From Anaerolineales bacterium (GTDB taxonomy: Bacteria > Chloroflexota > Anaerolineae > Anaerolineales > Villigracilaceae): DNA of 64,000 nucleotides. Below are positions 7,841 through 16,880 of this stretch, one piece after another. The notes below the pieces were generated by a model. It searched no databases, was not told the origin of the DNA, and saw nothing but the letters and a program-made list of their open reading frames with translations. A program made the position numbers and the translations under genes. The DNA lies in the NCBI GenBank assembly GCA_014379595.1, contig JACMLM010000057.1, forward strand, positions 54,364-118,363. The letters are read 5' to 3'. Numbering within the stretch: position 1 is the stretch's first letter; every line of letters begins with the position of its first letter.

Positions 7841-9811
7841 ATGCTTATCGAACTCTTCAACAAGCCTGTTGGTTTCTTCCTGCTTATCATGACCATCATT
7901 CTAGTCACACCGTTGCTTTCGGAGCGGGTGAGGTTACCAGGAATCATCGGCATCATTATCGGCGGCATGTTGATCGGTCCCTATGGATTCGGTCTTATGG
8001 AAGATAGCGACCGCATCCAATTTCTTTCGACAATTGGATTGGTTTACCTCATGTTCAGTGCAGGCCTCGAAGTGGACATGCATCAGTTCATGCGTGTGCG
8101 TTCGCGGGCACTGGTTTTTGGTTTTATTACATTTATCTGTCCTCAACTAATGGGCATGGGGCTAGGTTATATTCTTGGGCTGGATTGGCTGGGAATGATT
8201 CTGCTCGGCTCTGCATTTGCATCTCATACACTGATTGCATTTCCGATTCTCACAAAACTTGGAGTGACCCGTAACGAAGCGATTGCGGTAACAGCGGGCG
8301 CAACCGTCCTTACCGATATTGCTGCTTTTATTGTCCTTGCAGTGGTGCTTGGCGCAAAAACAGGTGGTGGAGTCAGTGTAGGTTACTTTATTCAATTGCT
8401 GGTCTTACTTGCTATTTTTACTGCTGTAATTATTTTTGGCTTGCCTCGTTTGGGAAAGTTGATTTTTCAAAAGCTTACAGGTCGTGCACTTGAGTTTCAA
8501 TTTGTAATTGTTGCTTTGTTTGTTGCTGCATTCGCTGCAGAGTTGATTGGTGTGCATGAAGTGGTGGGTGCATTTCTGGCAGGACTCGCGATTAACTCCA
8601 TGCTGCCGCGCCATAGCCCAGTGATTGGTCATGTACTATTCATTGGCGAATCATTTTTTATTCCAGTCTTTCTACTTTATAGCGGATTGATCACAGACCC
8701 ACTCACGTTTCTTAAGAGTCCACAAACGATCATTGTTGCCATCGGTGTGACCATTGTTGCTTATGTTTCTAAATTCATCGCAGCATGGATCACAGCGCGT
8801 ATTTATAAATACACCCGCTCTGAATTTTGGACGGTTTATGGCTTGTCTCACGCTCAAGCAGCAGTGACGATTCCAACTTTGGTGATCGGTTTGGAAACTG
8901 GACTCTTTGACTCGACCCTCTTCAACGCAGCCATCTTGATGATTCTGCTCACTTCGATCACTTCGCCTCTCATCGTCCAGCGCTTCGCTCCTGACCTGAA
9001 AATTGTTAGTGAAGATGATAAGCCTTTGCCTCTCTTTGGGCAAATTCTCATATCAGTAACAGATGCGAAACAATCTGAAGGCCTTGTCTCTTTGGCAAGT
9101 TTGCTGGCACATGCATCTCATGGAAAAGTGTTATGTGTCAGTGTGGCACAGGATACGGGATATAACAAGGATAATAGTTTTTCTATTCATAAAGACTCAC
9201 TTGGTCGTGTTCCCGAGTTATTAAATGACCCTGAAACTGAGATCGAATTGATTCCACGTTTGGCTGCATCGCAGGCGCAGGGAATTTTGCAAACAGCTTA
9301 TGAAAGAAATGCTTCGTTGATTCTCATGGGCTGGCGCGGCAAGCGCACTTTGCGCGAGAGCGTGCTTGGCTCCACGTTGGATGAAGTGATTTGGGGTTCA
9401 GATACACCCGTGATGGTTGGCAAACTTTCGCTGCCTTTGAACAGCATGAAACATGTCAATTTTATAATTCCACCGAAAACAGTTCCGCCGATTGTATTGC
9501 GGCGAATGCTTGAAGCCAACATCATTCTGGCTCAAGCATTAAATGTGCCACTAAAAGTTATTGCAGACGAAGAGTATATGCAGATCGTAGAAGCACTGCT
9601 CGTTGCAACAGAATCAGATAGCGAGGTTAAGGTGGAAGCGTTAAAAGATCAGCTTAAGCCAGCACATCTTGAGCGAGATTCGATTAGTAGTTTTATTGTG
9701 CTGCCAGGATTCGGCTCCCGCAAACGAGTTGCTGATACACTTGGGCATATCCCAGAACAACTTGTACATTCCTTTGATGGCAACCTCGCCATTTTGCATT
9801 TTGATAAATAA
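7841..9811 (+). CDS. CPA2-family cation/proton antiporter with C-terminal universal-stress-like region
   Basis: 656 residues. Residues 1-390 form about twelve membrane helices of the Kef/NapA type, including GIIGIIIGGMLIGPYGFG and the helix with TAGATVLTDIAAFIVLA, which holds the ion-site TD pair. Residues 400-656 are soluble, with two universal-stress-protein-like halves (ILISVTDAKQSEGLVSLASL, and SLILMGWRGKRTLRESVLGS with the GSTLDEV turn). It exchanges Na+ or K+ for protons at the inner membrane, and the tail probably senses nucleotide. The ATG at 7841 follows AGGAAATTTG. A TTG three bases earlier is less likely. Confidence 0.85.
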   Translation: MLIELFNKPVGFFLLIMTIILVTPLLSERVRLPGIIGIIIGGMLIGPYGFGLMEDSDRIQFLSTIGLVYLMFSAGLEVDMHQFMRVRSRALVFGFITFICPQLMGMGLGYILGLDWLGMILLGSAFASHTLIAFPILTKLGVTRNEAIAVTAGATVLTDIAAFIVLAVVLGAKTGGGVSVGYFIQLLVLLAIFTAVIIFGLPRLGKLIFQKLTGRALEFQFVIVALFVAAFAAELIGVHEVVGAFLAGLAINSMLPRHSPVIGHVLFIGESFFIPVFLLYSGLITDPLTFLKSPQTIIVAIGVTIVAYVSKFIAAWITARIYKYTRSEFWTVYGLSHAQAAVTIPTLVIGLETGLFDSTLFNAAILMILLTSITSPLIVQRFAPDLKIVSEDDKPLPLFGQILISVTDAKQSEGLVSLASLLAHASHGKVLCVSVAQDTGYNKDNSFSIHKDSLGRVPELLNDPETEIELIPRLAASQAQGILQTAYERNASLILMGWRGKRTLRESVLGSTLDEVIWGSDTPVMVGKLSLPLNSMKHVNFIIPPKTVPPIVLRRMLEANIILAQALNVPLKVIADEEYMQIVEALLVATESDSEVKVEALKDQLKPAHLERDSISSFIVLPGFGSRKRVADTLGHIPEQLVHSFDGNLAILHFDK

Positions 9812-9871
9812 CCGCTTGTCATTATTTCAATTATTGCCTATACTTTGAGAAACCTAACATAGGAGAAGCTT

Positions 9872-10309
9872 ATGCCTACCATGCGTGACATGATCCGAAG
9901 AAAAGGGAACGAGGTTTATTCCATTTTGCCCGATGCACCTGTTTACGAGGCGCTTACGATTATGGCGAAGCATAACGTTGGCGCATTGATGGTGATAAGT
10001 GGGACTAAAGTAGAGGGAATTCTTTCTGAACGTGACTGCGTGCGTAAAGTTGAATTGGAAGGCAAGGCTGTAAAAATCGTAAAAGTGAGCGAGATCATGA
10101 CCAGAAACCTGATCTCTGTACAGGCGGGCCAGGAACTTGAAGAATGTATGTCTGTAATGATCGAAAAGAATATTCGCCACCTGCCTGTTTTTGATGGCAA
10201 TGACCTGCTTGGTCTTATTTCGATCCGTGATGTATTGAGGGAAGTAGTGGAAGTACAAAAAGTGATGATCGCCCAGCTTGAACATTATATTCATGGCGAT
10301 GGACGCTAG
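9872..10309 (+). CDS. Two-CBS-domain protein
   Basis: A 145-residue Bateman module with two CBS repeats, the first around GALMVISGTKVEGILSERDCVRK and the second around HLPVFDGNDLLGLISIRDV. The protein has no catalytic domain. Such proteins bind adenine nucleotides or SAM and regulate partners. The preceding antiporter and the following amidase lie on the same strand. The Shine-Dalgarno sequence AGGAGAAGCTT is strong. Confidence 0.85.
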   Translation: MPTMRDMIRRKGNEVYSILPDAPVYEALTIMAKHNVGALMVISGTKVEGILSERDCVRKVELEGKAVKIVKVSEIMTRNLISVQAGQELEECMSVMIEKNIRHLPVFDGNDLLGLISIRDVLREVVEVQKVMIAQLEHYIHGDGR

Positions 10310-10310
10310 T

Positions 10311-11804
10311 ATGCAGGAGCGATCCATTTTTGAATTACAGGAAAGCATGAAATCAGGCGAGTTGACATCACGTCAGCTCGCCGAATCTTTTTTGGAAAGA
10401 ATCGATTCGATTGATAAGAATGGCCCGAAGTTAAATTCCGTCATTGAAACGAATCCAGATACATTGTCAATCGCTTCATCTCTGGACGATGAGCGGCGTG
10501 CTGGCAAAGTGCGGAGTCTACTGCATGGCATTCCCATCCTAATAAAAGACAATATTGATACACATGATCGTATGCAAACAACTGCAGGCTCACTTGCCAT
10601 GGAAGGAAATATTGCATCACAAGATGCATTTATTGTGAAGCATTTGCGTAAAGCAGGCGCAGTTATTTTAGGAAAAACGAATCTCAGCGAGTGGGCGAAT
10701 TTTCGTGGCAAAAAATCCATCAGTGGATGGTCATCTCGCGGCGGGTTGACTCATAATCCTTATGCGTTAGATCGTTCCGCATGTGGTTCATCCTCAGGCT
10801 CAGGTGCAGCGGTTGCAGCGAATCTATCCGCGGCTGCTGTGGGAACTGAAACAGATGGCTCGATCATTTGCCCCGCGCAGACTAATGGGATTGTAGGAAT
10901 TAAACCCACGCTTGGATTAGTAAGTCGCAGTGGAATTATTCCTATTGCACATAGTCAGGATACAGCTGGCCCCATGGCGCGGACAGTTGCCGACGCTGCC
11001 ATCTTGCTTGGTGCAATGACGGGTGTGGACAAGGATGACTCAGCTACGAAACTAAGCGCAAAACGCGGTTTATCTGATTACACAAAATTCTTGGATGCGA
11101 ACGGACTCAAAGCCGCGCGCATTGGCGTCGCAAGAAATATGGCAGGCAGCGACCCGCGTATTATCAAAATATTTGAATTATGCATTGATGTGATGAAACA
11201 ATTAGGCGCGATCATTGTTGACCCTGCTAACGTTCCAAACTTTAATAAATTTGGAAAAACTGAAACTGACGTTTTGCATTATGAATTTAAAGCTGACCTG
11301 AATAAATATCTAGCCTCCGCAAATGCAAAAGTGAAAAGCATGGCTGAGGTAATTAAATTCAATGAAGAAAATAAAGGGCGTGTGCTTCAATATTTTGGTC
11401 AGGAACATATGTTGATTGCTCAAGAGACAGCAGGCTTGCGCGATAAAAAATATCGTGAGGCTCTGGCAAAGAATTTATTACTAACTCGTAAAAATGGTAT
11501 TGACGCAGTCATGAAAAAATATAAACTTGACGCAGTCATTGTCCCATCAGGGGGACCCTCGTGGGTCATGGATTTGGTCAATGGCGACGCAATTAGTTGG
11601 GATATGGAAAGTACGTCACCTGCGGCTGTGGCAGGGTATCCGCATATCACGGTGCCAGCGGGATATGTTTTTGGTTTGCCAGTAGGGATTTCATTTTTTG
11701 CAAAAGCATGGCAGGAGACAAACTTAATTAAATTTGCTTATGCTTTTGAACAAGCAACAAAAACAAGAAAACCGCCAGAATTTTTGGCAAGTGCAAAAAC
11801 ATAG
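10311..11804 (+). CDS. Amidase signature family hydrolase
   Basis: About 497 residues from the ATG at 10311, one base after the CBS stop. The Ser-cisSer-Lys triad is visible: Lys79 in HGIPILIKDNI, the Ser-rich loop GSSSGSGAA around 160, and the nucleophile Ser184 in GTETDGSI. It hydrolyses a carboxamide. It looks more like the plant/bacterial peptide-amidase type than GatA, because there is no gatB or gatC nearby. In-frame ATG and TTG codons exist upstream inside the CBS gene (10278, 10293, 10299), so the start is not certain. Confidence 0.85.
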   Translation: MQERSIFELQESMKSGELTSRQLAESFLERIDSIDKNGPKLNSVIETNPDTLSIASSLDDERRAGKVRSLLHGIPILIKDNIDTHDRMQTTAGSLAMEGNIASQDAFIVKHLRKAGAVILGKTNLSEWANFRGKKSISGWSSRGGLTHNPYALDRSACGSSSGSGAAVAANLSAAAVGTETDGSIICPAQTNGIVGIKPTLGLVSRSGIIPIAHSQDTAGPMARTVADAAILLGAMTGVDKDDSATKLSAKRGLSDYTKFLDANGLKAARIGVARNMAGSDPRIIKIFELCIDVMKQLGAIIVDPANVPNFNKFGKTETDVLHYEFKADLNKYLASANAKVKSMAEVIKFNEENKGRVLQYFGQEHMLIAQETAGLRDKKYREALAKNLLLTRKNGIDAVMKKYKLDAVIVPSGGPSWVMDLVNGDAISWDMESTSPAAVAGYPHITVPAGYVFGLPVGISFFAKAWQETNLIKFAYAFEQATKTRKPPEFLASAKT

Positions 11805-11869
11805 TTTATACATATCTTTAGTGTTTGTGGCTAACTCAAGTAAAAAGATGATAAAGAATATAAAAAGAA

Positions 11870-12472
11870 ATGACATCAAAACCTTTTTCAATATTCTTCA
11901 TGTTGTTAGTTGTTATTTTGAGCACCACGAGCTTAGTAAGTTGCAATGCATTAGTGTCCACGCCTACTCCAACCATACCTCTTACAAATATAGCAACAAC
12001 GATTCCAACAGAAACCTCCGTTCCTACGGTTACACTAACACCGTCACCCATTGCGACAAATACACCAACCGATCAAGAGCTTCTTGCTGCTTTGGACGAA
12101 AGAACCCGACGCCTCTTTCATAAGCCAGCTGGCGAAGTAATTGATTTCCTTCTTGAAATACAGGATAGTGTCAGAACAAATAATAAAGAAAAGCTGGCAA
12201 GTTTGGTCTATTATCCAATCATAATTTACCGTTTCGATGGGAATAATAATAGGGAAATTCAAAACACTGAAGAATTTATCGCCAATTACGAAAAAATTGT
12301 TACTCCTGAATGGAAAGATATAATTCTGTCTCAAGAGCCAGCTAAATTATTTACCAATTGGCAAGGTGCAATGATATCTAGAGGAGAATTATGGTTTGCA
12401 GCATTCTGCGTAGATAGTAGCTGCGATAATACTAAATTATATGTTATTACTATCAACCATACAGATTGGTAA
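11870..12472 (+). CDS. Lipoprotein of unknown function
   Basis: A 200-residue secreted lipoprotein. The signal peptide ends in the lipobox LVSC at residues 22-25. A Thr/Pro-rich linker follows (about residues 30-67, many TP pairs), then a soluble domain with NTF2-like flavour (FLLEIQDSVRTNNKEKLASL, then YYPIIIYRF). I do not recognise the family. The linker style recurs in at least two other lipoproteins of the window. It is convergent with the cyclodeaminase gene downstream. Confidence 0.6.
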   Translation: MTSKPFSIFFMLLVVILSTTSLVSCNALVSTPTPTIPLTNIATTIPTETSVPTVTLTPSPIATNTPTDQELLAALDERTRRLFHKPAGEVIDFLLEIQDSVRTNNKEKLASLVYYPIIIYRFDGNNNREIQNTEEFIANYEKIVTPEWKDIILSQEPAKLFTNWQGAMISRGELWFAAFCVDSSCDNTKLYVITINHTDW

Positions 12473-12547
12473 AACAAGATATAACAAGGATACAGTCTTG
12501 ATTTTCAATTCACAGTCAAGCTGAAGCCTATACCATATTAAACAAAT

Positions 12548-13486
12548 TTATAACTCAAATTTCTTCCCAATCCCTTGTTTGACAGCTTTTTCATAAACCA
12601 AATTCGCAGCGACTAAATCTTCCATGGCGTGTCCCATGGATTTGTATATCGTGGTCTCCTGTTCGTTTCTTCGGCCTTCTTTTTGATTTAATAAAACTTC
12701 GCCGAGTTCGGTTCCAAAACTCGTATCTAATCCTTTCAATTCAGAACATCCAACAGGTGGGTCACTGAACGCAACTTTTGATTCTACAAAGATGTGACTC
12801 TTTTCAATAAGGTCACGTGGTAATTCTCCGCCTGGCGGACGATATCCGACAGACGAAATGTGCATACCTTCTTTGAGCCATTCAGCTTTGATGACTGGCT
12901 CAGCCGATGATGTGCAGAGGCAAACTATGTCCGCTTGAGAAACTGCTTCTTGAATAGAATCAACTGCGAGGGCGTTTGAAGCGCCCGTGGCTAATGTTTG
13001 AGCTTTAGAAAAATCTTTCGAAGCAACATAAATCTTTTCGATGCCACTCAAAGTCCCAATCATCTTTAAATGAGCTTCACCTAAAACACCTGCACCAATG
13101 ATGGCAAGAGTTTTGCTGTTCTTTCGTGCAAGATGTTTTATGGAAAGGATTGCGCCTGCAGCGGTTCGCATGGCGGTGATATATTCGCCGTCCAGGAAGG
13201 CGACAGGTGAACCTGTTTCAGAATCGAACAGCGTGATGGTGGCTTGATGGGCTGGAATGTTTTGTTTGTGGTTTTCGTGAAAGACTGTGACAAGCTTGAC
13301 CGACATCAATTTGTTTGGCATATAGGCAGGCATCCCAACCAAAAGGCCTTTGGGCGCGATGGCCTGGTTGCGCGGCGGGACATTTAATTGACCTGCACTT
13401 AACGCTTTGAAACCTTCTTCAAGCACGGTGAGGAGTTCATGTGAGTCAAGCAGCTTTTGGACTTCTTCACGAGTGATGATTAACAT
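12548..13486 (-). CDS. Ornithine cyclodeaminase/mu-crystallin family protein
   Basis: 312 residues. The Rossmann motif GAGVLGEAH is near residue 132, and the family signature DGEYITAMRTAAGAILS lies before it. The C-terminal YKSMGHAMEDLVAANLVY is characteristic of the family. Members include ornithine cyclodeaminase, alanine dehydrogenase and ketimine reductase, and all use NAD(P)H on an imine. Substrate cannot be set from sequence alone. The gene is nine bases downstream of the esterase lipoprotein on the same strand and may be co-transcribed with it. Confidence 0.8.
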   Translation of the reverse strand: MLIITREEVQKLLDSHELLTVLEEGFKALSAGQLNVPPRNQAIAPKGLLVGMPAYMPNKLMSVKLVTVFHENHKQNIPAHQATITLFDSETGSPVAFLDGEYITAMRTAAGAILSIKHLARKNSKTLAIIGAGVLGEAHLKMIGTLSGIEKIYVASKDFSKAQTLATGASNALAVDSIQEAVSQADIVCLCTSSAEPVIKAEWLKEGMHISSVGYRPPGGELPRDLIEKSHIFVESKVAFSDPPVGCSELKGLDTSFGTELGEVLLNQKEGRRNEQETTIYKSMGHAMEDLVAANLVYEKAVKQGIGKKFEL

Positions 13487-13495
13487 TTGATTTCC

Positions 13496-14569
13496 TTATT
13501 CACCAACCAGCAATTCTGAAAAATACGGCAACAGATATTCACTGACTCTCTCTTTGACTTTGCCACTGTGATTTCCTTCGTAAGCAATTAATTCATGAGG
13601 AATACCGGCGGCGGTCAGTTGTTGATCAAAGTAGATACAGCCGCGAGGTATCCATGCTAATTCATCCTGTATGGCATAATCCACGGTGATGCCTTTGAGT
13701 TTCAATAGATTATCTTTATATTTTACAATTTCATCGGGAATTCCGCCAAAGCCACTTTCCCAGCGCTTCCAGATCTCTTCGTCGCGGACCAATTGACCAT
13801 TTGATTCAGTATACGGATAATCAAAATAAAATGGAGGATTCTCAGGGTTGGGAGCGAATGCCATTCCATAGGCCACTGTAAAGAAATCATACATGCTCAT
13901 GACGCCTTTCAACTGTTCATCTTCAGGTAATTCCAGAATACCTTGTTGTACCTTCATAAAGTTCTTTGTAACAGCATCGGCGCCATACATTTGTGAGGTA
14001 GCTAATCCATTTTCATCGAATAGACCTGGACTAATGCTATAAACTGCGCCGAATACGTCAGGATGCAGCATGGCTATGTTTAGCGAACCATATCCGCCCA
14101 TTGAATGTCCACTTATGCCTCGAGACTCCGCATTTGGAAGTGTGCGATAGTTGCTATCTACATATCTCACAACCTCTTTTACGACAAAATCTTCCCAGTT
14201 ACCAGTGATGGGCGAGTTGGTGTAAAAACTCCAGCCGCCTGGGATGATGACCAGAATCATTTCCTTTATGGCTCCAGCCTCTATCAAAGCATCTGCATCT
14301 TTGGGTAATGAGATTTTCATTGTTGCTTCGGCATAGCCTGGTAAATAATAGACTACTGGATAACGTTTTGTGGATGTGTTATAGGATGGCGGCAGATATA
14401 TATTAATGGTCTGCTCGGTTTTCTGACCCAGAATATTACCTGCAATGGCAGCGGAGTCAATTGTGATGGCACTAAATTGTTGCGGCGGCGGGGTCGGTGT
14501 TCCAGAAGCGCAGGCGCTAAGCACAAACGTAAACAGAATAAAAAATAATCCCAACTTTGTTTTGTACAT
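13496..14569 (-). CDS. Secreted esterase (esterase D/Fes-like) lipoprotein
   Basis: 357 residues. The signal peptide ends in the lipobox VLSAC, followed by a short TPTPPP linker. The alpha/beta-hydrolase domain has the nucleophile Ser156 in SGHSMGGYGS and the oxyanion segment VVYYLPGYAE. The closing His is probably in YEGNHSGKV. This is the putative esterase family that includes esterase D and feruloyl and enterochelin esterases. It acts outside the cytoplasmic membrane. The substrate is unknown. Confidence 0.8.
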   Translation of the reverse strand: MYKTKLGLFFILFTFVLSACASGTPTPPPQQFSAITIDSAAIAGNILGQKTEQTINIYLPPSYNTSTKRYPVVYYLPGYAEATMKISLPKDADALIEAGAIKEMILVIIPGGWSFYTNSPITGNWEDFVVKEVVRYVDSNYRTLPNAESRGISGHSMGGYGSLNIAMLHPDVFGAVYSISPGLFDENGLATSQMYGADAVTKNFMKVQQGILELPEDEQLKGVMSMYDFFTVAYGMAFAPNPENPPFYFDYPYTESNGQLVRDEEIWKRWESGFGGIPDEIVKYKDNLLKLKGITVDYAIQDELAWIPRGCIYFDQQLTAAGIPHELIAYEGNHSGKVKERVSEYLLPYFSELLVGE

Positions 14570-14639
14570 GCATCCTCCTAAGGATTGCTGCCAATTTGGT
14601 GTACTAACACCACTCTGGCTATTCAGTTACAGATTGAAT

Positions 14640-14729
14640 TTATAGCTTTTCTTCCTTAATCAAAATAGATGTTGAATGAACTGCTTTTTTAAATGCAGGA
14701 AGCTTTTCTTTATTCAATACATAAAAAAT
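14640..14729 (-). pseudogene. 3'-end remnant of a DUF1330-like gene
   Basis: Read on the minus strand, the last 22 codons before a TAA give KSFLHLKKAVHSTSILIKEE plus KL. The C-terminus of the intact gene at 15801-16103 reads KSFLHLKEKSIETSVLIRGE plus KI. About 13 of 22 positions agree. A TGA stop interrupts the remnant just upstream, and no N-terminal part is found here. It lies beyond the DUF899 gene that follows the intact copy. Confidence 0.75.
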
Positions 14730-14748
14730 TATACATTACAGTTAATAA

Positions 14749-14780
14749 AAAATCCTTCCTGAAATTTCAGGAAGGATTTT
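14749..14780 (-). terminator. Perfect 16-bp palindrome, likely terminator
   Basis: AAAATCCTTCCTGAAA is followed directly by its exact inverted copy, with A/T tracts at both ends. It is the first strong hairpin downstream of the DUF899 gene on the minus strand and probably ends that transcript. Confidence 0.7.
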
Positions 14781-14857
14781 AGTTGCTTCTTTTTCTTGAT
14801 TACGATAAGGTACTTGCCAACTGTTAGTAGACTAATACATGTATTATCCTCTATCCA

Positions 14858-14959
14858 TCATGTTGAAGGTGTATCTTCTATTGGCAGCAGTGCCCACAAA
14901 ATCCCTAGCAGAATAATTCCAGTCATGATGCCTTCAGCAGCACGAAATACACGGTAATC
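14858..14959 (-). other. In-frame open segment behind the DUF899 stop codon
   Basis: Directly after the TAG at 14960-14962 the same frame stays open for 33 codons to a TGA, and includes a hydrophobic helix (ATG, then TGIILLGILWALLPIED). It could be a readthrough tail, a 22-residue membrane peptide starting at its own ATG, or the end of a lost gene. No ribosome site is clear, so I do not call a gene. Confidence 0.3.
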
Positions 14960-15613
14960 CTACCCGTAAGTTGGGCGTTGTGGCCAGCCAGATGGAGAAT
15001 CTTCCCAATCTTCCTGCCGCCCGTAGGGAGTCGTATCGAGCAGTCTATAAACATCACTCAGTGATTCGCAGCCTCGTTCGTAGGTGGAATATGTATGAAA
15101 TACATCATCATCAATACGGAAAAAGACACTTAATCCATGCCTTTCGCCATTGTTAATCGTAACCTGGAAGTCCTGATTGAAATCGGTTTCAAACGACGAA
15201 TACCATGGACGTTCCCAGCCCAGGCGTGCCTTATACTCTTGTAGTTTAGCTAATGGAGCACGCGAGATGAGTACAAACTGCGTGTTACGTACTTGCAGTT
15301 CGGATAAATCTCCCAGGTCGTTTACAAATCCAGTACAGCCCATACAACCGTCCTCCCAGGAAGGGTCGAACATGAAGTGATAAACAATGAGTTGACGATG
15401 ACCATCGAACAAATCATAAAGACTACGCTTTCCTTCGAAACCGTTAAACGTATATGTCTTTTCGACCTTTACCATGGGTAGTCTGCGACGTTCGGCGCTG
15501 ACTTGGTCATGATGTTTGGTGAGTTCCTTCTCGTGGACAAGTAATGTTTCCCGAGCTACCAGCCACTCGTCTCTAGTTACAATTTGGGGTTGTGCAGGAT
15601 CTTGAGTTTTCAT
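14960..15613 (-). CDS. DUF899 thioredoxin-like protein
   Basis: 217 residues. The family core is visible: [19 protein letters not shown] near the N-terminus, then a thioredoxin-like fold with the Cys pair in [15 protein letters not shown], and the ending [18 protein letters not shown]899 proteins are predicted dithiol-disulfide oxidoreductases; their partners are unknown. The ATG at 15613 follows AAAGGACAG. An upstream ATG at 15643 lacks such a site. The promoter at 15678-15706 carries a 14-bp palindrome between -35 and -10. The gene lies between an intact DUF1330-like gene and that gene's 3' remnant. Confidence 0.8.
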   Translation of the reverse strand: MKTQDPAQPQIVTRDEWLVARETLLVHEKELTKHHDQVSAERRRLPMVKVEKTYTFNGFEGKRSLYDLFDGHRQLIVYHFMFDPSWEDGCMGCTGFVNDLGDLSELQVRNTQFVLISRAPLAKLQEYKARLGWERPWYSSFETDFNQDFQVTINNGERHGLSVFFRIDDDVFHTYSTYERGCESLSDVYRLLDTTPYGRQEDWEDSPSGWPQRPTYG

Positions 15614-15677
15614 ATTTCTGTCCTTTCTTGATGTGACGATCACTTGTACCAGTTTTCATTTATTTTTCTCAACGCAA

Positions 15678-15706
15678 ATTTTAGAACATATGTTCTTTTT
15701 GGTCAA
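15678..15706 (-). promoter_or_regulatory. Promoter of DUF899 gene with embedded AGAAC palindrome
   Basis: On the minus strand, -35 TTGACC (15706-15701) and -10 TAAAAT (15683-15678) are 17 bases apart. The perfect palindrome AGAACATATGTTCT (15683-15696) fills the spacer. A repressor bound there would block RNA polymerase. The same layout occurs at 62467-62495. Confidence 0.65.
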
Positions 15707-15800
15707 GGCAGAAATGCATTAAATATGGTTGATGTTACTAGCAGGTGGGCAGATGAATAAATCTCCTTGGGAGCATAAAAAGCTTGAAAGTCAGTTTGAT

Positions 15801-16103
15801 CTAAATCTTTTCACCCCGAATTAAAACAGATGTCTCAATGGACTTCTCTTTTAGATGCAGGAAACTTTTTCTTTCTTCATCCTTCATGAAGTTTTGAAAA
15901 TCTGATTCTGAATCAAATTCGGTCAAGTGGATTTCATAGGGACTATCAATATTTCTTTCAATCACAGTTTCTTCTGTGGGTCTAATTCTGAATAAAAGCC
16001 TGCCATTGTATTTTGAAATAATGGGAATCGCAACACTTTCGAATTCATCGAATACGGCTTCTTGTCCTGGCTTGATGTAAATTAGTTGTGTGATGTAGAT
16101 CAT
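15801..16103 (-). CDS. DUF1330-like small ferredoxin-fold protein
   Basis: A 100-residue single-domain protein that begins MIYITQLIYIKPGQEAVFDE and contains NGRLLFRIRPTEE and EIHLTEFDSESDFQNFMKDE. This is the dimeric alpha/beta-barrel pattern of DUF1330 and antibiotic-biosynthesis monooxygenase relatives. Function is unknown. It is flanked on both sides by pieces of a second copy of itself: a 5' fragment at 16810-16857 and a 3' fragment at 14640-14729. Confidence 0.65.
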   Translation of the reverse strand: MIYITQLIYIKPGQEAVFDEFESVAIPIISKYNGRLLFRIRPTEETVIERNIDSPYEIHLTEFDSESDFQNFMKDEERKSFLHLKEKSIETSVLIRGEKI

Positions 16104-16195
16104 GTCAATGCCTTAATGAAGAAAATGTTTGAATACTATGTTGCCGGGCAATTGCCAGAATTATCACAGCTCAAACCTTTTTTATTCATCTTTTG

Positions 16196-16804
16196 TTATG
16201 GGGTAGGGGGCAAAAAATGGAAGGAATCTATAACTGATGAATATAAGTTTTCTAATTGAGAAAATCCATCAGCATTTGGATCCCAAGGCATGAAGGAGAT
16301 CGTGTATAGATGATTATTGTCAACAATGAAAACACCACGCCATGCATCTTGACCTGGTAGACCATCCACTACGACTGCTTGTTTTCCATCTATCAGAATT
16401 TCACTGTGGGTGATGTTGAAACCTTCTCCCACTTCTGCGATTTTCTGATCGGCTACTTGCGCAGCAGTGAGGCCCAAGGCATCTTCTACACTAATTTGCA
16501 CCCACGCATCTCCAGGCATATCTCCAGGCAAACCAGTTGGATTAATGACAATGAGAGCTGGTGGAAGGATGGTGTTTTCTGCTGGGTAAAGTAAACAATA
16601 ACCATCTTTGGTGTTTGTGAAAAGCTTTAAATCTGCAGTTTCGGTGGGGCATGCGCCTGTTGATATGGAAGTTGCAAGCGTTTCTGTAAGTATGACTGCC
16701 GATGTAGGCTGTAAAGTTTCAACAGGCAATGATGTTTTAGCCGTTTGTGAACATGCAGAAAGCATTATGAGTAGGAAAATTGTTCCAAGGAATCGATTTT
16801 GCAT
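16196..16804 (-). CDS. Lipoprotein of unknown function
   Basis: About 202 residues from the ATG at 16804. The signal peptide FLGTIFLLIMLSAC ends in the lipobox LSAC. The mature part has a Ser/Thr/Pro-rich stretch, then a compact domain with CLLYPAENTILPPALIVINP and a PsbP-like ending (YTISFMPWDPNADGFSQLEN). It is exported and lipid-anchored. A longer frame back to 16894 would read through a foreign 5' gene fragment and is rejected. The start lies five bases after the stop of that fragment, so the gene may depend on captured upstream signals. Confidence 0.65.
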   Translation of the reverse strand: MQNRFLGTIFLLIMLSACSQTAKTSLPVETLQPTSAVILTETLATSISTGACPTETADLKLFTNTKDGYCLLYPAENTILPPALIVINPTGLPGDMPGDAWVQISVEDALGLTAAQVADQKIAEVGEGFNITHSEILIDGKQAVVVDGLPGQDAWRGVFIVDNNHLYTISFMPWDPNADGFSQLENLYSSVIDSFHFLPPTP

Positions 16805-16809
16805 TATTT

Positions 16810-16857
16810 TTATGATCTTTCCTGCTTGATGTAAATTAATTGTGTGATGTATATCAT
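16810..16857 (-). pseudogene. 5'-end remnant of a DUF1330-like gene
   Basis: ATG at 16857 opens a 15-codon frame whose first eleven residues, MIYITQLIYIK, are identical to the intact protein at 15801-16103, then QERS and a TAA stop. At DNA level 16821-16857 matches 16066-16103 almost base for base, with one indel and two changes. The rest of the gene is missing and the lipoprotein gene starts five bases later. Confidence 0.8.
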
Positions 16858-16880
16858 ATGGAATCATTAAATAACTTGCA

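Larger units (their letters stand above)
14570..14959. other. Intergenic region with a gene remnant, a terminator and a readthrough segment
   Basis: This 390-base gap holds three things described separately: a 3' remnant of a DUF1330-like gene (14640-14729), a perfect palindrome (14749-14780) and an in-frame extension behind the DUF899 stop (14858-14959). No intact gene is visible. Confidence 0.7.

Noticed and set aside
9854..10348. 164-codon minus-strand open frame opposite the CBS gene
   Set aside because: Shadow of the CBS protein gene; His/Phe-rich translation without family resemblance.
11734..12123. 129-codon plus-strand frame between amidase and lipoprotein
   Set aside because: It overlaps both the amidase end and the lipoprotein start in another frame. 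Asn/Ser/His-rich translation looks like noise.
15683..15696. AGAACATATGTTCT as an SOS (LexA) box
   Set aside because: GAAC-N4-GTTC resembles the Gram-positive type LexA site, but the genes behind it and behind the sister site (DUF899, RibD_C) are not SOS genes. A dedicated repressor is more likely.
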